Part shown: positions 11,576 to 22,700 of the stretch, one piece after another | Layout: the number at the start of each line of letters is the position of its first letter | Position numbering within the stretch: the stretch's first letter is position 1 | NCBI RefSeq assembly: GCF_016097555.1 | Contig: NC_054707.1 | Span: 83,564,653-83,628,652, forward strand | Length of the DNA: 64,000 bases | Reading direction: 5' to 3' | From: Gigantopelta aegis | Taxonomy: Eukaryota; Mollusca; Gastropoda; Neomphalida; Peltospiridae | Translations under genes and position numbers: made by a program | Notes under the pieces: model-generated | The model's database searches: none | What the model was told of the DNA's origin: nothing | The model's input: the letters and a program-made list of their open reading frames with translations, nothing else

Positions 11576-13772
11576 TGAGATCATTTATATTGGGTATATG
11601 CCCAAAACACACGTCGCAGACGCACGCACAGCATCCAGTACATATGAAATGCATGTTCTTACAATATCAGTGTTTGTGTATACACGGTGTTTGTCATCGC
11701 CTGAATGTTGTTTGGAAATCAAGACTAGATTTACACAAATACATATGCGTATAGGTAAAAAAATATTTATTGAAGGATTGTCTGTTCTTTCTTTTACATT
11801 TATCGAGGTATGAAAAAACAATAGCCTAATAATCCGCAATCTAATTAAAATTAGCTCCACTATTACATGTGGATCTAACAGCAGCCCGTTGGAGCTCATG
11901 TCCAATTGACCTTTCATTCGACCAATCAAAACCTTACTTGCAAAATCATGCCAGTGATTTGAAAAGAATTTGAAAACATTCGGGATTATGCCGAGGGTAT
12001 ACGAAATGATTCGGGTGAATTACGAAGTATGCCGGAAACTAATTTCAATATAAAATTTTATATAAAATTCGTTTCAAGACGAAAAAAACCCGTGATGGTA
12101 TAGCCATAAAATCTGTTTATACTAGTATACAATCCAGAGTTTATAACTGCACTTTTCCCCCTGTTTTTGCAATGTTGAAATAGACCAACAAGTTCGCCTA
12201 TTGCATAAATAATCTTGACCGATATTTTTTTAATTTGTATGCTCCCGAATAACGTTATAAAAGGCGAAGTGTAACTGGTCGATATTTAAATTGTTATTTA
12301 TAGATGAAATGTCACCTGGACATGGGAGTCGATGCAATGCTGTTATATCTACTGGTGAGACCAGTAGAGCTAATTTTAATCAGATTGAATAATCCGCAAA
12401 CTGTGTGAATCGGCGAAGCCCGTTCTCACATAAATTTGGGATGATACGGAAATTTTATTATATGTTTTTTTTTTAGTTTAAGAGGTTTGCTTGATTTTCT
12501 TTTAATGTCTTAAATTTAGCGTCATGAAATATTAGCGTCTTGTATGGCATAGCTAAATTCGCTAACATTTCCTGATTTACAATATTATAAAGTAAAATGA
12601 AGTTTTAGCTACTACAAAGACTAGTAAGACCAAAAACACATTAAATAGACATTCTAATTGACTCTGCAAATAACGTGAAATTTGATTGGCTAATCAAATC
12701 CATTTGCGGCAGTAAAACCAGCATTAATCAGTCGGAAATGTGTACGATTCCCCAAGAGCCCATTTGCATATTCATACGCTACTTTTCAATGTTTAGTTGC
12801 TTGTACATAGACCCTACTTTTAAAATTTCACCATTGAATCTTTTTAAAGCAAAATGCGTTCTCCTCTAAATTTTATGATGTTAATGCTGTTTATAAACGC
12901 TTGTGTGACGTCACCTGTGTAACGTTTATAGGAATGCGGAAGTAAGTAATGGCAACTTTGCCGAATTATGAAAATTCGTGATAGAGCATCAGTTGTGATG
13001 AGTAAAGTGAGTGAAGTCGGTAATAATGGCTGGTATTGTCGCTAGTAAAACAATAAAATATAAAAACGATATTGCGAGCAGCAGTTGTATTAAACGTAAT
13101 TTTTTTTTAATTATATATATTTTTTTTTAATCTGCTTGAAGGTCACGTAAATTCATTTATTGAATTACAGTGAGGATAACTATGTTGTAAAACTAAATTT
13201 GCGACTTTAAAACCAGCATTAACGTCCGCAAATGGTCAAATACAACATGGATATCCCCTAATTCTATTTAACGTGTAACTTGTAACGTTGTTAAACAGGC
13301 TACATTAGTCAGAAACACTTCACAATAGCATTAAACTCAGGGTAGTCCCTTTAAACTCAAATGCACACCGTCTTGTATTTCTCATGAAGAGGGACAGCTG
13401 TCCCTATGGAAAAAAAAACCTTCCCTCATTTGGTACGGGTGTGTGAGAGGGTGGAGTTCAGTTTTTCGAAGATCTACAGCTAAACTAAACCTGTTTCACA
13501 ACATAGGAGACGATTATTAAATATAGGAGACATTCACCCCGTCAAATGTAGAACTATCGACACGTGCCTAATTAAAGCGCCGTGAAACACAATTCCTCAA
13601 TACTGGTCGCCAGGATTACGTCGAGTGTTGACACACCAGTCTGTGCTAGTTGGGCGAACTGGGCGAATTACGGAGGGGGTTCTGGACCTCATTTCACACA
13701 CAGAGCAAATAGAATGGGTGAGGCGAAATCATGTCTTTACCTTTCCACGTGTAGATAAACCGAGACTTGATG
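11576..13772. other. AT-rich non-coding stretch
   Basis: Both strands were read without finding splice-supported exons or known repeats. The only notable short sequence is GGAAGTAAGTAATGGCAACT near 12940. I see no gene. Confidence 0.55.
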
Positions 13773-13784
13773 CCGGTGTAAACG

Positions 13785-13970
13785 GAATGCAAGTCCGTAG
13801 GAGCAGTTGTCTGACCGGACTTAATCTCCTAGGAATGCAGGTCCTAGGTCTAATATACCTAGGAATGCATGTCCTAGGACTTACGTTCCTTAGGAATACT
13901 GGTCTGACTGCCAGGATATCAAGTCCGGGCCGGACTTGCATTCCTGGCCAATCAAAATTTAAGTCCGGTC
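13785..13970 (+). repeat. Left cluster of GGAAT...AGTCC palindromic modules
   Basis: Repeated half-modules are GGAATGCAAGTCC, GGACTT, GGAATGCAGGTCCTAGG, GGAATGCATGTCCTAGG and GGACTTGCATTCC. Ideal module: GGAAT(N)2-3AGTCC, 3-4 bp spacer, GGACT(N)2-3ATTCC. The cluster ends AAGTCCGGTCGTAC. Confidence 0.8.
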
Positions 13971-14324
13971 GTACACATAAAAATTAAATTATAAATGTAA
14001 ACAAAACGAAAAACAGTTTCCGTTTTGGTTTATTTAATTAACTTAGGATACTAGCGCCTCTGTTTAAATATTTTCTATTTATTCCATTATTTTCCATTTA
14101 TATCATTTGCAAGAGTTCGTAAACATTTTGTTGGCCTTATTACATGAGCAGAACCAAGGTCTTTATTCATTGCGTATTGTTCCAACTAATAAATGTTTAA
14201 ACATTTAAAAGTAACTCAAAAACATTTTCCATAATTCGAAGCATTTTAGTACTCGCAAATAAATATAACTTGCCCTATGATATACCAACACAATTATCTG
14301 TTAGACATTATATACTGGTATTTG

Positions 14325-14359
<35 letters not shown>
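14325..14359. repeat. (AAT)n microsatellite
   Basis: About 11 AAT units, inside the foldback element. Confidence 0.95.
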
Positions 14360-15045
14360 TTACCTGTAAAAATGTGATATTTGCGTTATATACATTATCT
14401 TATTATATAATTTTAAGTTTGTACCTTTTTGTCAATAATGTTGCAGGCGCGTGTACATAGGGTGTGGGGTGGGGTGGCGTGTTCTAAACACCCCTCTTCA
14501 AAGCAAATGTCTAGACCTCTCCCCTGCATAGTTTACTGAACATGTGCCTGCTTTGTCAATTTTGCTCATTTTCAAAAATTAATTTGGTCTAACATATGCC
14601 ATATCAGACTCTAGCCTCTATGATATCTTAGTCCCAACAAACCATACCATCGATAAACAAATATGTTAAATGGTTTTCATTAATGTTTATCAATTAATAG
14701 AAATATCAATGACTAAGAGTGGGTTTTAGTAGCTCAATGGGCTACTACACCGACTAAAACAAAACAGTAACTCCTGAACAATTATCATACTGCCAACTCA
14801 TATCTTATACTTTTTATGGTCAAAACTGCCATTAGGCAGTCGGTGATAATGTTTTGATGCTATTTTTAATTGTTCATCAATAAAAGTCAAATTTTCATGC
14901 TTATTATTCCTGTTATTTTATATTGTAGTAACTGGTCATTATAGTACCAGTTATAAGTACTAACTACTAGAACTAAGTACAGTTTTTAAAGTTTTATTTC
15001 AGGGATTTTCAGGAATCATATATATGTAATAAACGAACTATCGGA

Positions 15046-15212
15046 AATAAATTCCAGAGGACTAGGATTGAAAGTCCTGTGGACTAGGAGAACCAGGAAT
15101 AAAAGTCCCACGGACTTCCATTCCTCGGAATGCACGTCCCACAGACTTAAATTCCTTGGGATACAGGTCCCACAGACTAGGATTCCGAGGAATGGAAGTC
15201 CGATCGAACAAA
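15046..15212 (+). repeat. Central cluster of GGAAT...AGTCC palindromic modules
   Basis: About five modules, e.g. AGTCCCACGGACTTCCATTCC and GGAATGCACGTCCCACAGACT, ending AAGTCCGATCG. The ending resembles that of the left cluster (AAGTCCGGTCG). Confidence 0.8.
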
Positions 15213-15602
15213 AATTAAGAAAATCACAATTAATCAGATTGTGACTTACCGTCAAAATATAAACATATTATTAAAAATTATATTGGTGTATATAGGAATT
15301 GTCTTTTGTTTTTCACCAAAGTTTTTTTTGTTACCAGTTTTCATATGTATATTTTTAAAACAATTTTGGGCTACATAAGGGGGGGGGGGGTATATTTCTT
15401 CGTGTTGAACACATGGACAATATAGCCTACTTTATATCTGTAGTTGCATTATATATTTTTGAAAAAAAGCAAGATATTCGTCCTACTTCAGTATGCTAAC
15501 AAAAATCTAAGACGACTACAAAAATTCACTCAGGTGTCTGATCCACAAGTCTATGACGTAAACAAAATAATTAAGTTGATACTCAAACTTAAAAATATTT
15601 TT

Positions 15603-15678
15603 GACATGGAGTTTCGAACCCACAATAATCTTAAGAAACTGGTACACTTATCCATCACACTACGAGGAAAGGCTGCCA
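15603..15678 (-). mobile_element. tRNA-like SINE head
   Basis: On the minus strand TAGTGTGATGGATAAGTG resembles a pol III A box, and GTGGGTTCGAAACTCC, about 30 nt further, is a close B box. I cannot fold a credible tRNA cloverleaf, so a SINE head or tRNA pseudogene is likelier than a tRNA gene. It lies inside the foldback element. Confidence 0.5.
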
Positions 15679-15741
15679 AAACCTCACTTTTTTCTCGTGT
15701 CTTTCTGGCAGCTCGTGCAAATTGCAGAGTATAATAAACGG

Positions 15742-15937
15742 ACATCTAATTTGCCGGACTAGTATTTCTGTCACTGCTGTAGAAGGAATTTAAGTCCGGT
15801 AGGAATACAAGTCCTAGGATAAAAACAACTTAAAAATAAACCATGAATGAAAGTCCGGGTAGGACTATGGTTCCTAAGCTATGGAGGTCCGATAGGACTA
15901 CTGTTCCTAGGAACCGAGGTCCTACGGACCTGCGTTC
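15742..15937 (-). repeat. Right cluster of GGAAT...AGTCC palindromic modules
   Basis: Modules include GGAATTTAAGTCCGGTAGG, GGAATACAAGTCCTAGG, AGTCCGGGTAGGACTATGG and CCTACGGACCTGCGTTCC. Its outer end mirrors the left cluster's outer end. Confidence 0.8.
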
Positions 15938-15949
15938 CTTTTACACCGG

Positions 15950-17030
15950 GTTAACCTCCTGGCACGTCACGACGGCACGAGATCGATTGACAGCTCTCAA
16001 GTAAAACGTATGGTTGCTTTGTCCCACGGTTGTCTTGTACTAAAGGTAGAATTGCGCGTGCTTTAGTTTGGCTGTTCCATCAATTGACTTCATACCTACA
16101 TAAAAAGGATGGGGTTTTTCATTTACATTGATATTTTTTTCAAACAATGTTATGGGTTTAAAACTTTTTGTGAGTTTGAACATTATTCATTAGAAAGGTA
16201 CATGCTAATTCATTGGCCAATATATAATATGTTTAATTAATTATGTAGATTACAATAGTATATTATAACATATATAACACTTTATCTAGACTCACAGGGA
16301 TGAATGTAAAAAAGAATAATGCATAAACAAATAGAAATAAATAAATAAAAACTTTTAAAATATTTTTTAGAAACCTACCCTACCCATTTGTTTTTGGCAC
16401 ATTCCCGAAAACACTTTTTTTTTTTTCTCGTTTTGTGTTTCGTTGTTGTTTTATTTTTGTTTTAGTTTGTTTTGTTTTTGTTTTGTGGGTTTTTTTTCGA
16501 GGGGGAAGGGTCTAAGGAATGGTAGTTCTACTCGGACTTGCATACCTGGTATACTTGTGTAAGGGTTTTTTCTTCTTCTACGATTTCTATTTGGCTGCTG
16601 GCTAGAGGGTGTGCAATACAAACTGGCCATCAAAGTGATTCTCTTCCCCCGTGGCATATTCCGGTACTCGCCAAACCGTCAAGGATCAAGTTAGTCCCAA
16701 TATCTTCAACCGACATCAGTCGATCTGTGAGATTTCAATTTCCCAATTAACTCTGACGGACAGAGTTTGGCTGTCGGGGGCGAATCAGTAAGGCAGTCTC
16801 CCCTGAAGTTGTTTCATTACCCTGGCAATACGTGCGCGCCGTCCTCACTCCGAGCGCCAGGAACGGAGCGGCCGATTGTTGGCAGATACAGAAGTGACCG
16901 ACAGAGAGTTCCTCACATCGTTATAATTGATTCAGCGCCGGGGAAACAGTGATGGTCGATTAATGAACATTTCTCCCGATACTCAATGTGTAGCATGAGT
17001 TATCGTTTCACTTCTGTATTACAGAAAGAA
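15950..17030. other. Intergenic, no gene seen
   Basis: It contains T/A-rich runs and one isolated module of the foldback type (16514-16552). At 16750-16960 the sequence is more GC-rich with several CpG (CGTGCGCGCCGTCC). That could be an untranslated exon or promoter, but I see no supporting splice or coding signal. Confidence 0.5.
16514..16552. repeat. Solitary GGAAT/AGTCC-type palindrome
   Basis: AAGGAATGGTAGTTCTACTC followed by GGACTTGCATACC is one module of the type found in the foldback element about 560 bp away, outside its terminal repeats. Confidence 0.6.
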
Positions 17031-17575
17031 AGGAATGTTTAACCAAAAGTTTGTTTTGGTTAACCACACCACTAGAGCACATTTCTTTATTAATCATTGC
17101 TTCTGGATATCAAACAGTTGGTAATTGTTACATATGGGCTTAAAGAGGAAACCTGCTACATATTCCCATTAGGACAGGTCAGAGGGTTTTACGTGCTCAT
17201 TCAGAACAAGCTGTTGTAGCGCACGCCTGTCATGGGCACAGGTTCCGGCTCCTCTGTTCAGGACAGGAATGGTGTTGGAGTATGTGGGAAAGGGGACCGT
17301 CCGCACTGACAGGTGCAAGAGAGCACCAGCAATTCGATCGACGTCGGTAGCAGACGGTGGGTAGTTTTGGTGCTATGGAATTTTGAAAGTCCCGTAGGAT
17401 TAAGCCAAAAAGAAAGGTTCCACAGTTTCAATGAAGGAATTTGGCCGCTTTTTGAAAATAAAGGGGAGCTACGTTTTTATATGCACCATCCCATAGAAAC
17501 GATATCACATACCACAGCCTTTGATATACCAGTCGTGCTGCACTGGCTGAAACATAAAATAGCCCACTGAATCAA
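17030..17575 (-). mobile_element. Broken SINE (GGGACGTAGC-headed type)
   Basis: The inverted tail and part of the body lie at 17035-17180 (CCACACCACTAGAGCACATT, AATCATTGC). The rest of the body is at 17455-17572 (ATATGCACCATCCCA, CCTTTGATATACCAGTCGTG). About 270 bp of unrelated sequence separates them, and the tRNA-like head is missing. Confidence 0.7.
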
Positions 17576-18540
17576 CAAATGTCAAGGCTAGAGGCAGTTC
17601 GATGCATTCTAGTGTCATACTTTCCTAACTGATATACGGTAGAGATGTCGAAGATGTATAGATGACCGAATGGGGGTACTGGTATCCGTGAATGTGTGAA
17701 GATGGCTTATTTGCTGCATCTTGTCACTTGTTTAAACTAATCCTATAATAGAGCAGTATACACTACTGTGTTCGCTTAATAGGGGGATTTGGGATCCAAT
17801 GTAGGTGGCCGCTGGCTGCGTTAGACAGGTTTTGGCTTATTATGAATCGTTTACCCTGCGAGAAAAAAATGGCCGCTTATTGCAGGTGTTCGCTATTTAA
17901 AGGTGTCGGCTAGGACAGGTTTGACTGTATACATGTTTTGAAAAACTCTTGTTTGACATGTCAGTGACAACAAGTGTGACTAGAAGGAAGCTATCGATTT
18001 AATTAGTGTGGTGTTTTTATTACGAGTGTAGTGATGTCACTTCATCAGAGCTGGAGGCATACTGAAATTTAATAGCTCGTTTCAAAGATAAAAACTCTAA
18101 ATGCAAGAACAGTGTTCAGAAACACAGGCGTTAAAATGTTATAATTATTCCTATAATCGACAGAAAAGTGTCAAGTTATTTTATGAACTGGAGGATATTG
18201 ATTAGCCCCCACCAAAAAACCCCCCCAAAAAACAACACTTGGATAATTTTGTTCGGGAGCAATAATTTTTTGAGTGAATCGTTAGTCGTTTCTGATTGGT
18301 CTATTATCTGAAGTTCATGATGGCGAGTTTCAGCGACTGTGTGGGATGGTGCAGAACCACAATGCCGACGTCTCTCTCACACACCTCAACACATGGGACC
18401 CAGACAGTAGTTCAAGAAGGGGACCACGGGCAAAATGGCACCCGGACAAACTCCTAGAAAAAGAGCATTTCAATAAAAACTGTAAACAAATTGTTCAGAA
18501 AGCTCTTTATTGTCGGGGAGGGTCCCCTCCTTTGGAGTAG
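17576..18540. other. Intergenic, no gene seen
   Basis: No coding or repeat structure that I can support. Confidence 0.5.
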
Positions 18541-18790
18541 CCCAGATAGCCGACGTATGACCAGGACAACGTGCTTGAACCGTAATTGCATATAAGCACG
18601 AACAGAAAGGAACATTTTTTTTTTTTTTTTTAACGACACCAGTAGGGTCGATCCCCGTCTGTGGGTCCATTGGGTTATTTCTCGTCTCAGACACTGCTCC
18701 ACAATCGGTATATCAAAGGCCGTGGTATGTACTATTCTGTCCGCGGGATGCTGCAAATACATGATTCCTTGCTGCTAATAGGAAATCCGA
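18540..18790 (+). mobile_element. Composite of SINE fragments
   Basis: 18540-18610 resembles the TTCAAGCACG/AATTGGATATAAGCAC part of the SINE at 23510-23772. From 18630 a body of the GGGACGTAGC type follows on the plus strand, including the B-box side (GGTCGATCCCCGTCTGTGGG) and GGTATATCAAAGGCCGTGGT. Confidence 0.65.
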
Positions 18791-19109
18791 TCACATATAA
18801 TATAAAGCCATGATCAATATAAGCGTAACGGTCCGTAATTAAAATGAGCTCAGTAAAACATTCGTATTTAGCGCGATCTTGTATGCTAGCGGTGTAACTG
18901 TGAGCAGTGCTGGAAGTTCATCATCGACGTGCTTCCACGACAATCGATTACTATCGTCAAAAGCAAAACCGATCAATTCTGGATTTGAATCGGTCACCAG
19001 AACATCAATAACCTGGATTGATGGAATAAATGTCATTCAGGCACACTGGCTTATACTAATCTACTGACTAAAGCCAAACAAAAAGTGATTTCAGTTCCAT
19101 ATAAATTGG

Positions 19110-19215
19110 ATTGGATAACATATTAACGTGCCTATATCCAATTAAGGTTCAAACACGTCTCTCCAGGCCACAATATCCGACTTAGCCAGTGACTGGGTTC
19201 GGGACAGAAGGGGAG
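19110..19215 (-). mobile_element. SINE fragment related to 23510-23772
   Basis: CTATATCCAATTAAGGTTCA then AACACGTC matches the tail of the SINE at 23510-23772 in the same orientation. Confidence 0.55.
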
Positions 19216-19241
19216 AGCGTGAATTGAAAATGTATATATTA

Positions 19242-20841
19242 CTACTCAAAAGAATTTAAGGGTCAAAAATTTATAACCAAATAAGTTTCAGAGTGTATTA
19301 GATTGATGATGTAAACTACACCAAATTTTTTATTTATTGTTCCATATTTACAAAAACCCACAAATAAACGTCACTGTATACAAGAAAGTCACATGACATG
19401 CTGTCAAAGTTGAAGGTTGTCAAACATGGATTTTACACATTAGAACATTCGTTTAATAGTGTGTGAATCCACCCCAGGCGCGAATACACTCGACACATCG
19501 TTGCCTCATGCTGTTGATCAGACGTCAGAAGAACTCTTGGGGAATGGCCTGCCACTCTGCCATAAGAAGTTGACCCAGATCATGAAGGTTGGCCGGAGGG
19601 GCATGGTTATCCCGAACTCTCCTGCCTAATTCGTCCCAGCCTCCTCTATTGGGGCCAAGTCAGGCGAATATGCTGGCCAATCCATCCTGGCGATACCTTG
19701 TTGTCTGAGAAAGTCCGTTACCACCCTGGCGCGGTGGGGTCTGGCATTGTCATCCTGCAGAACTGCCCCGCCGCCAATCTGCTGAAGGCCTGGGAGAACC
19801 AACGGCCGGATAATCTTATTCAGATAGCGGATTCCATTCAGATTGCCATCCACCACATAGAGGGGGGTCCTGTGGTGGATAGAGATGCCGCCCCACACCA
19901 TGACGCTGCCACCACCGAACCGGTGACGTTGTCTAACGTTAACGTCAGCGAAGCGCTCCCCAGGACGTCTGTAGACACGAACCCGACCGTCGTTGAACTG
20001 GAGACTAAACCTGGACTCTTCAGTGAACATCACTCGACCCCACTGAACACGTTGCCACCGCAGATGAAGCGTGCACCCGTGACGTCTGGCCGTTCTGTGA
20101 CGTGGTAGGAGTGGTGGTCGAACAGCCTGGCGACGGCAGCGTAGATTATTGGCTCTCAGACGATTGCGTATGGTTTGATCAGACACTCGAGTTCCAGTCG
20201 CAGTCCGCAGATTGTCACGTAATCGGCGTGCAGTGGTTGTGCGTTGACGTAGAGCCATATTGGTGATGTAGCGGTCCTCTCTATTTGTAGTGCTTCGGGG
20301 TCTTCCCGAACGTGGACGATTTCGAACAGAATTCGTTGCTTGGTACCGTTGCCACAGTCGGCCAACGACACTGTGACTGACACGCAAGTCTCAGAATAAC
20401 ATTTCTTTGCGTATTGCCATCCTGAAGCCAAGCAATAGCCCTTCCTCGATCTTCGATAGTCAGTTGAAGTCGTACCATTGTCGAATTTGGAGTGTGCACC
20501 GTACACGAACGCAAGCTCCAATTATACGGAAATTCAGCATTGGGAACATGGAATACACGTGCAAAGCGTGCAAATGAAGCGCTTTGTGAAAAAGCAAGTT
20601 ATGGGCACTTAGCAGACCTTTCGCTTTCGCCCTAATTTACGTGCAAATGTAAGCATGTTTTCGCCATTAGAACTAGTCGACAGTTTCAATGACAGTGGAT
20701 TTTAATTCATTTATGGGTTGCTTAGACCCACTTTCGTCAAAATGGAACAATACCATGCGTGACATTATGGTCTAGCTAATATAATTGACATTCAGAAAAT
20801 AATGTCGAAAATATCGTCTGACCCTTAAATTCTTTTGAGTA

Positions 20842-20842
<1 letters not shown>
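19242..20842 (-). mobile_element. Tc1/mariner-type DNA transposon, full length, inactive
   Basis: A 1601-bp element is flanked by TA on both sides (19240-19241; 20843-20844). Its terminal inverted repeats begin CTACTCAAAAGAATTTAAGG and are identical over 24 bp. One transposase pseudogene fills the middle. Size, TA target and DD34E spacing fit the Tc1 group. Confidence 0.95.
19440..20478 (-). pseudogene. Tc1-like transposase (DD34E), frameshifted
   Basis: Translation starts at ATG 20478 (MVRLQLTIEDRGRAIAWLQD). A frameshift near 20390 moves to VSHSVVGRLWQRYQATNSV, the helix-turn-helix DNA-binding part, followed by a GRPR basic patch. The catalytic domain shows FTEESRF (about 20020), VMVWGGIS, LQDDNARPH and SPDLAPIE; 34 residues lie between the second Asp and the Glu. 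The first catalytic residue, normally Asp in FTDES, is Glu here. After IEE the frame is lost near 19640 and continues as WDELGRRVRDNHAPPANLHD, then a stop within IPQEFF*RLINSMRQRC, ending in ECIRAWGGFTHY. It would cut and paste its own element. Two frameshifts, a stop and the D-to-E change make it inactive. Confidence 0.92.

Positions 20843-20887
<45 letters not shown>
20843..20887. repeat. (TA)n microsatellite
   Basis: It abuts the Tc1 element, whose TA target probably lay in this run. Confidence 0.95.
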
Positions 20888-20891
<4 letters not shown>

Positions 20892-21089
20892 GAAAAAGTT
20901 AACTAGCCAAAACTAAAAAGGAATTGACTGTTCGGCCGAATATTTATATAATTTGGAGCATTTTAGAAGAAAAGTTCAAAAATAAATAAGAGAAATAAGA
21001 AAGGATCGGACTATTTAATAATATCGAAAAAAAAGAGGTAATTTTGACATAAAATTTAATTTGAACGAAGGTCTAAAAGTTTTAATTCC

Positions 21090-21375
21090 GATACAATACA
21101 ATACAATACACTACAATACACTAACTTTATTTCCATGTTCATATATGTATAATAAAAACATAGTCTGGTTGACCAGCAAAAATAAAGTACACGTGTGTGG
21201 CCTCGTTAAGGCCGTTAAGGTGTACAGCTTGTAGGGACGAGATGGGTTGCATCCCGCCAAGAAAACCCCTAGATTGACAGTCATTAATGTAGGTGTGGTG
21301 CTGTGCGGAGATACAGTTCTTGAGAAGCCGGATCCATCTGAACAGAGGAATATCAGACTAAAGGTAGTTTACACG
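21090..21375 (-). mobile_element. Probable LINE 3'-end fragment with (TATTG)n tail
   Basis: On the minus strand the segment ends GGAAATAAAGTTAGTG followed by TATTG repeats, a LINE-like 3' end. An open frame of about 70 codons precedes it (LLKNCISAQHHTYINDC), but I cannot tie it to a known domain. Confidence 0.45.
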
Positions 21376-21915
21376 GTGTGACTGCAGATTAAGGGGAGGG
21401 AAGTAGGTTTGCAACTATTGTTTTTGTTACTATATTGTTAACATCTTAACACCTCAGTACATAAGCTAATGGTTAGCCAGAGGGAAGTCGCTATGGCGAC
21501 CTGACACCCAAGGGCGGACCCAGCGAATATTTTAGCGAGGGGAAACTGACATATGGAACAACTGCCTGAAATGAAAATTGTAAACAAACTGTAAAAAGGG
21601 GGCATTTTAATTGTCGGGGCTGGGGGCAGGTTCCACTTACGCTGTTAATTCAATCTGGACTAATGTCGGTGTTGGCATACGAACCCAAAACCTTCCAGCG
21701 GCGACTCCAACATATCAAGCATTAAGCCCAGTAAATACAGCTTGTTATGTGAAAATAAACAAACCCAAACAAACTTCGTATTAATCCGTTTACTTGATCA
21801 TCATCAATGTCCTATTAAAAAGCCTTGCGTCCAGTAATCACGCAGTATACCCACAAGGAAAGTACTATTCGTTCAACACACCAGCACATTTATTCCCACG
21901 GCTCTCTCGAGTTCA
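21376..21915. other. Intergenic, no gene seen
   Basis: No supportable coding or RNA feature. Confidence 0.5.
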
Positions 21916-22250
21916 GGGGCGGGACGTAGCCCAGTGGTATAGCGCTCGCTCGGTCTTGGATCGATTCCCGTCTGTGGGCCCATCGGACTATTTCTCGTTC
22001 CAGCCAGTGCACCACGACTGGTATATCAAAGGCCGTGGTATGTACTACCCTGGCTGTAGAATGGTGTATATAAAAGATTCATTGCTGCTAATCGAAAAGA
22101 GTAGCCCATGAAGTGGCGACAGTGGGTTTCCTGCCTCGATATCTGTGTGGTCCTTAACCATAGGTCTGACGCCATATAACCGTAAATACAATGTGTCGAG
22201 TGCGTCGTTAAATAAAACATTTCTTTCTTCTTTTTTTTCTTTCTCTCGAA
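21916..22250 (+). mobile_element. Complete mosaic SINE
   Basis: The head GGGACGTAGCCCAGTGGTAT (A box) and GGATCGATTCCC (B box) belong to the GGGACGTAGC type. The body is shared, but the tail (CCATATAACCGTAAATACAA, GAGTGCGTCGTTAAATAAAA) is that of the GCCTCGGTGG type. It ends in TTCTTTCTTC. Confidence 0.85.
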
Positions 22251-22254
22251 TTCA

Positions 22255-22400
22255 ATGTAATGGTTATTTACACACTAAGCCGAGATAATGAGAGAGCAGA
22301 AACCCACCGTCACCACACAGGCTACGTATATCAAACGGCAGCAAGGGTTCTTCTAGTGTAGTTTCCAGAGACACAACAGAAGATAATATTAATATTACAA
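22255..22400 (-). mobile_element. SINE body fragment
   Basis: AGAAACCCACCGTCACCACA, CAGGCTACG and CAGCAAGGGTTCTTC are an inverted, diverged copy of the shared SINE middle section. Confidence 0.5.
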
Positions 22401-22484
22401 GTTGCAAAGTGGCAGACCCAAGTGTTAACCCGTGAAAATGGTGTTTGTTAATCTACAAACTTGGATAAAGTTACAAGTTAAAGA

Positions 22485-22700
22485 GTATTTTGTTTAACGA
22501 CACCACTGGAGCACATTGATCAATTAATCATCGGCTGTTGGATGTCAAATATTTGTTAATTCTGACTCGTAGTCGTCAAAGAAAACCAGAGCTACATTGT
22601 TCCTAATGCAGCAAGGTATTTTTATATGCATTTTCCACAGACAGGACAGCACATACCATGGCTTTTGATATACCAGTCGTGGTGTACTGGCTGGAAAAGT
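22485..22700 (-). mobile_element. SINE, GGGACGTAGC-type body and tail, headless
   Basis: The inverted tail (TTTGTTTAACGACACCACTG), middle (GACAGGACAGCACATACCAT) and GATATACCAGTCGTGGTG are present. The pol III promoter head is missing. Confidence 0.75.

Larger units (their letters stand above)
13773..15949. mobile_element. 2.2-kb foldback element built of GGAAT/AGTCC palindromes
   Basis: The ends are inverted repeats: CCGGTGTAAACGGAATGCAA at 13773 and, on the other strand from 15949, CCGGTGTAAAAGGAACGCAG; both continue to GTCCGTAGG. Each end runs inward into about 180-200 bp of short palindromic modules, and a third cluster lies in the centre (15046-15212). No transposase was found inside, so it would be non-autonomous. 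I could not identify a convincing target-site duplication (left flank GACTTGATG, right flank GTTAACCTCC). Confidence 0.65.

Noticed and set aside
16767..16952. GC-rich 61-codon frame as a gene
   Set aside because: Too short, no domain, no splice or polyadenylation support; noted only as a possible untranslated exon.
19698..20108. 136-codon plus-strand frame
   Set aside because: Antisense shadow of the Tc1 transposase.
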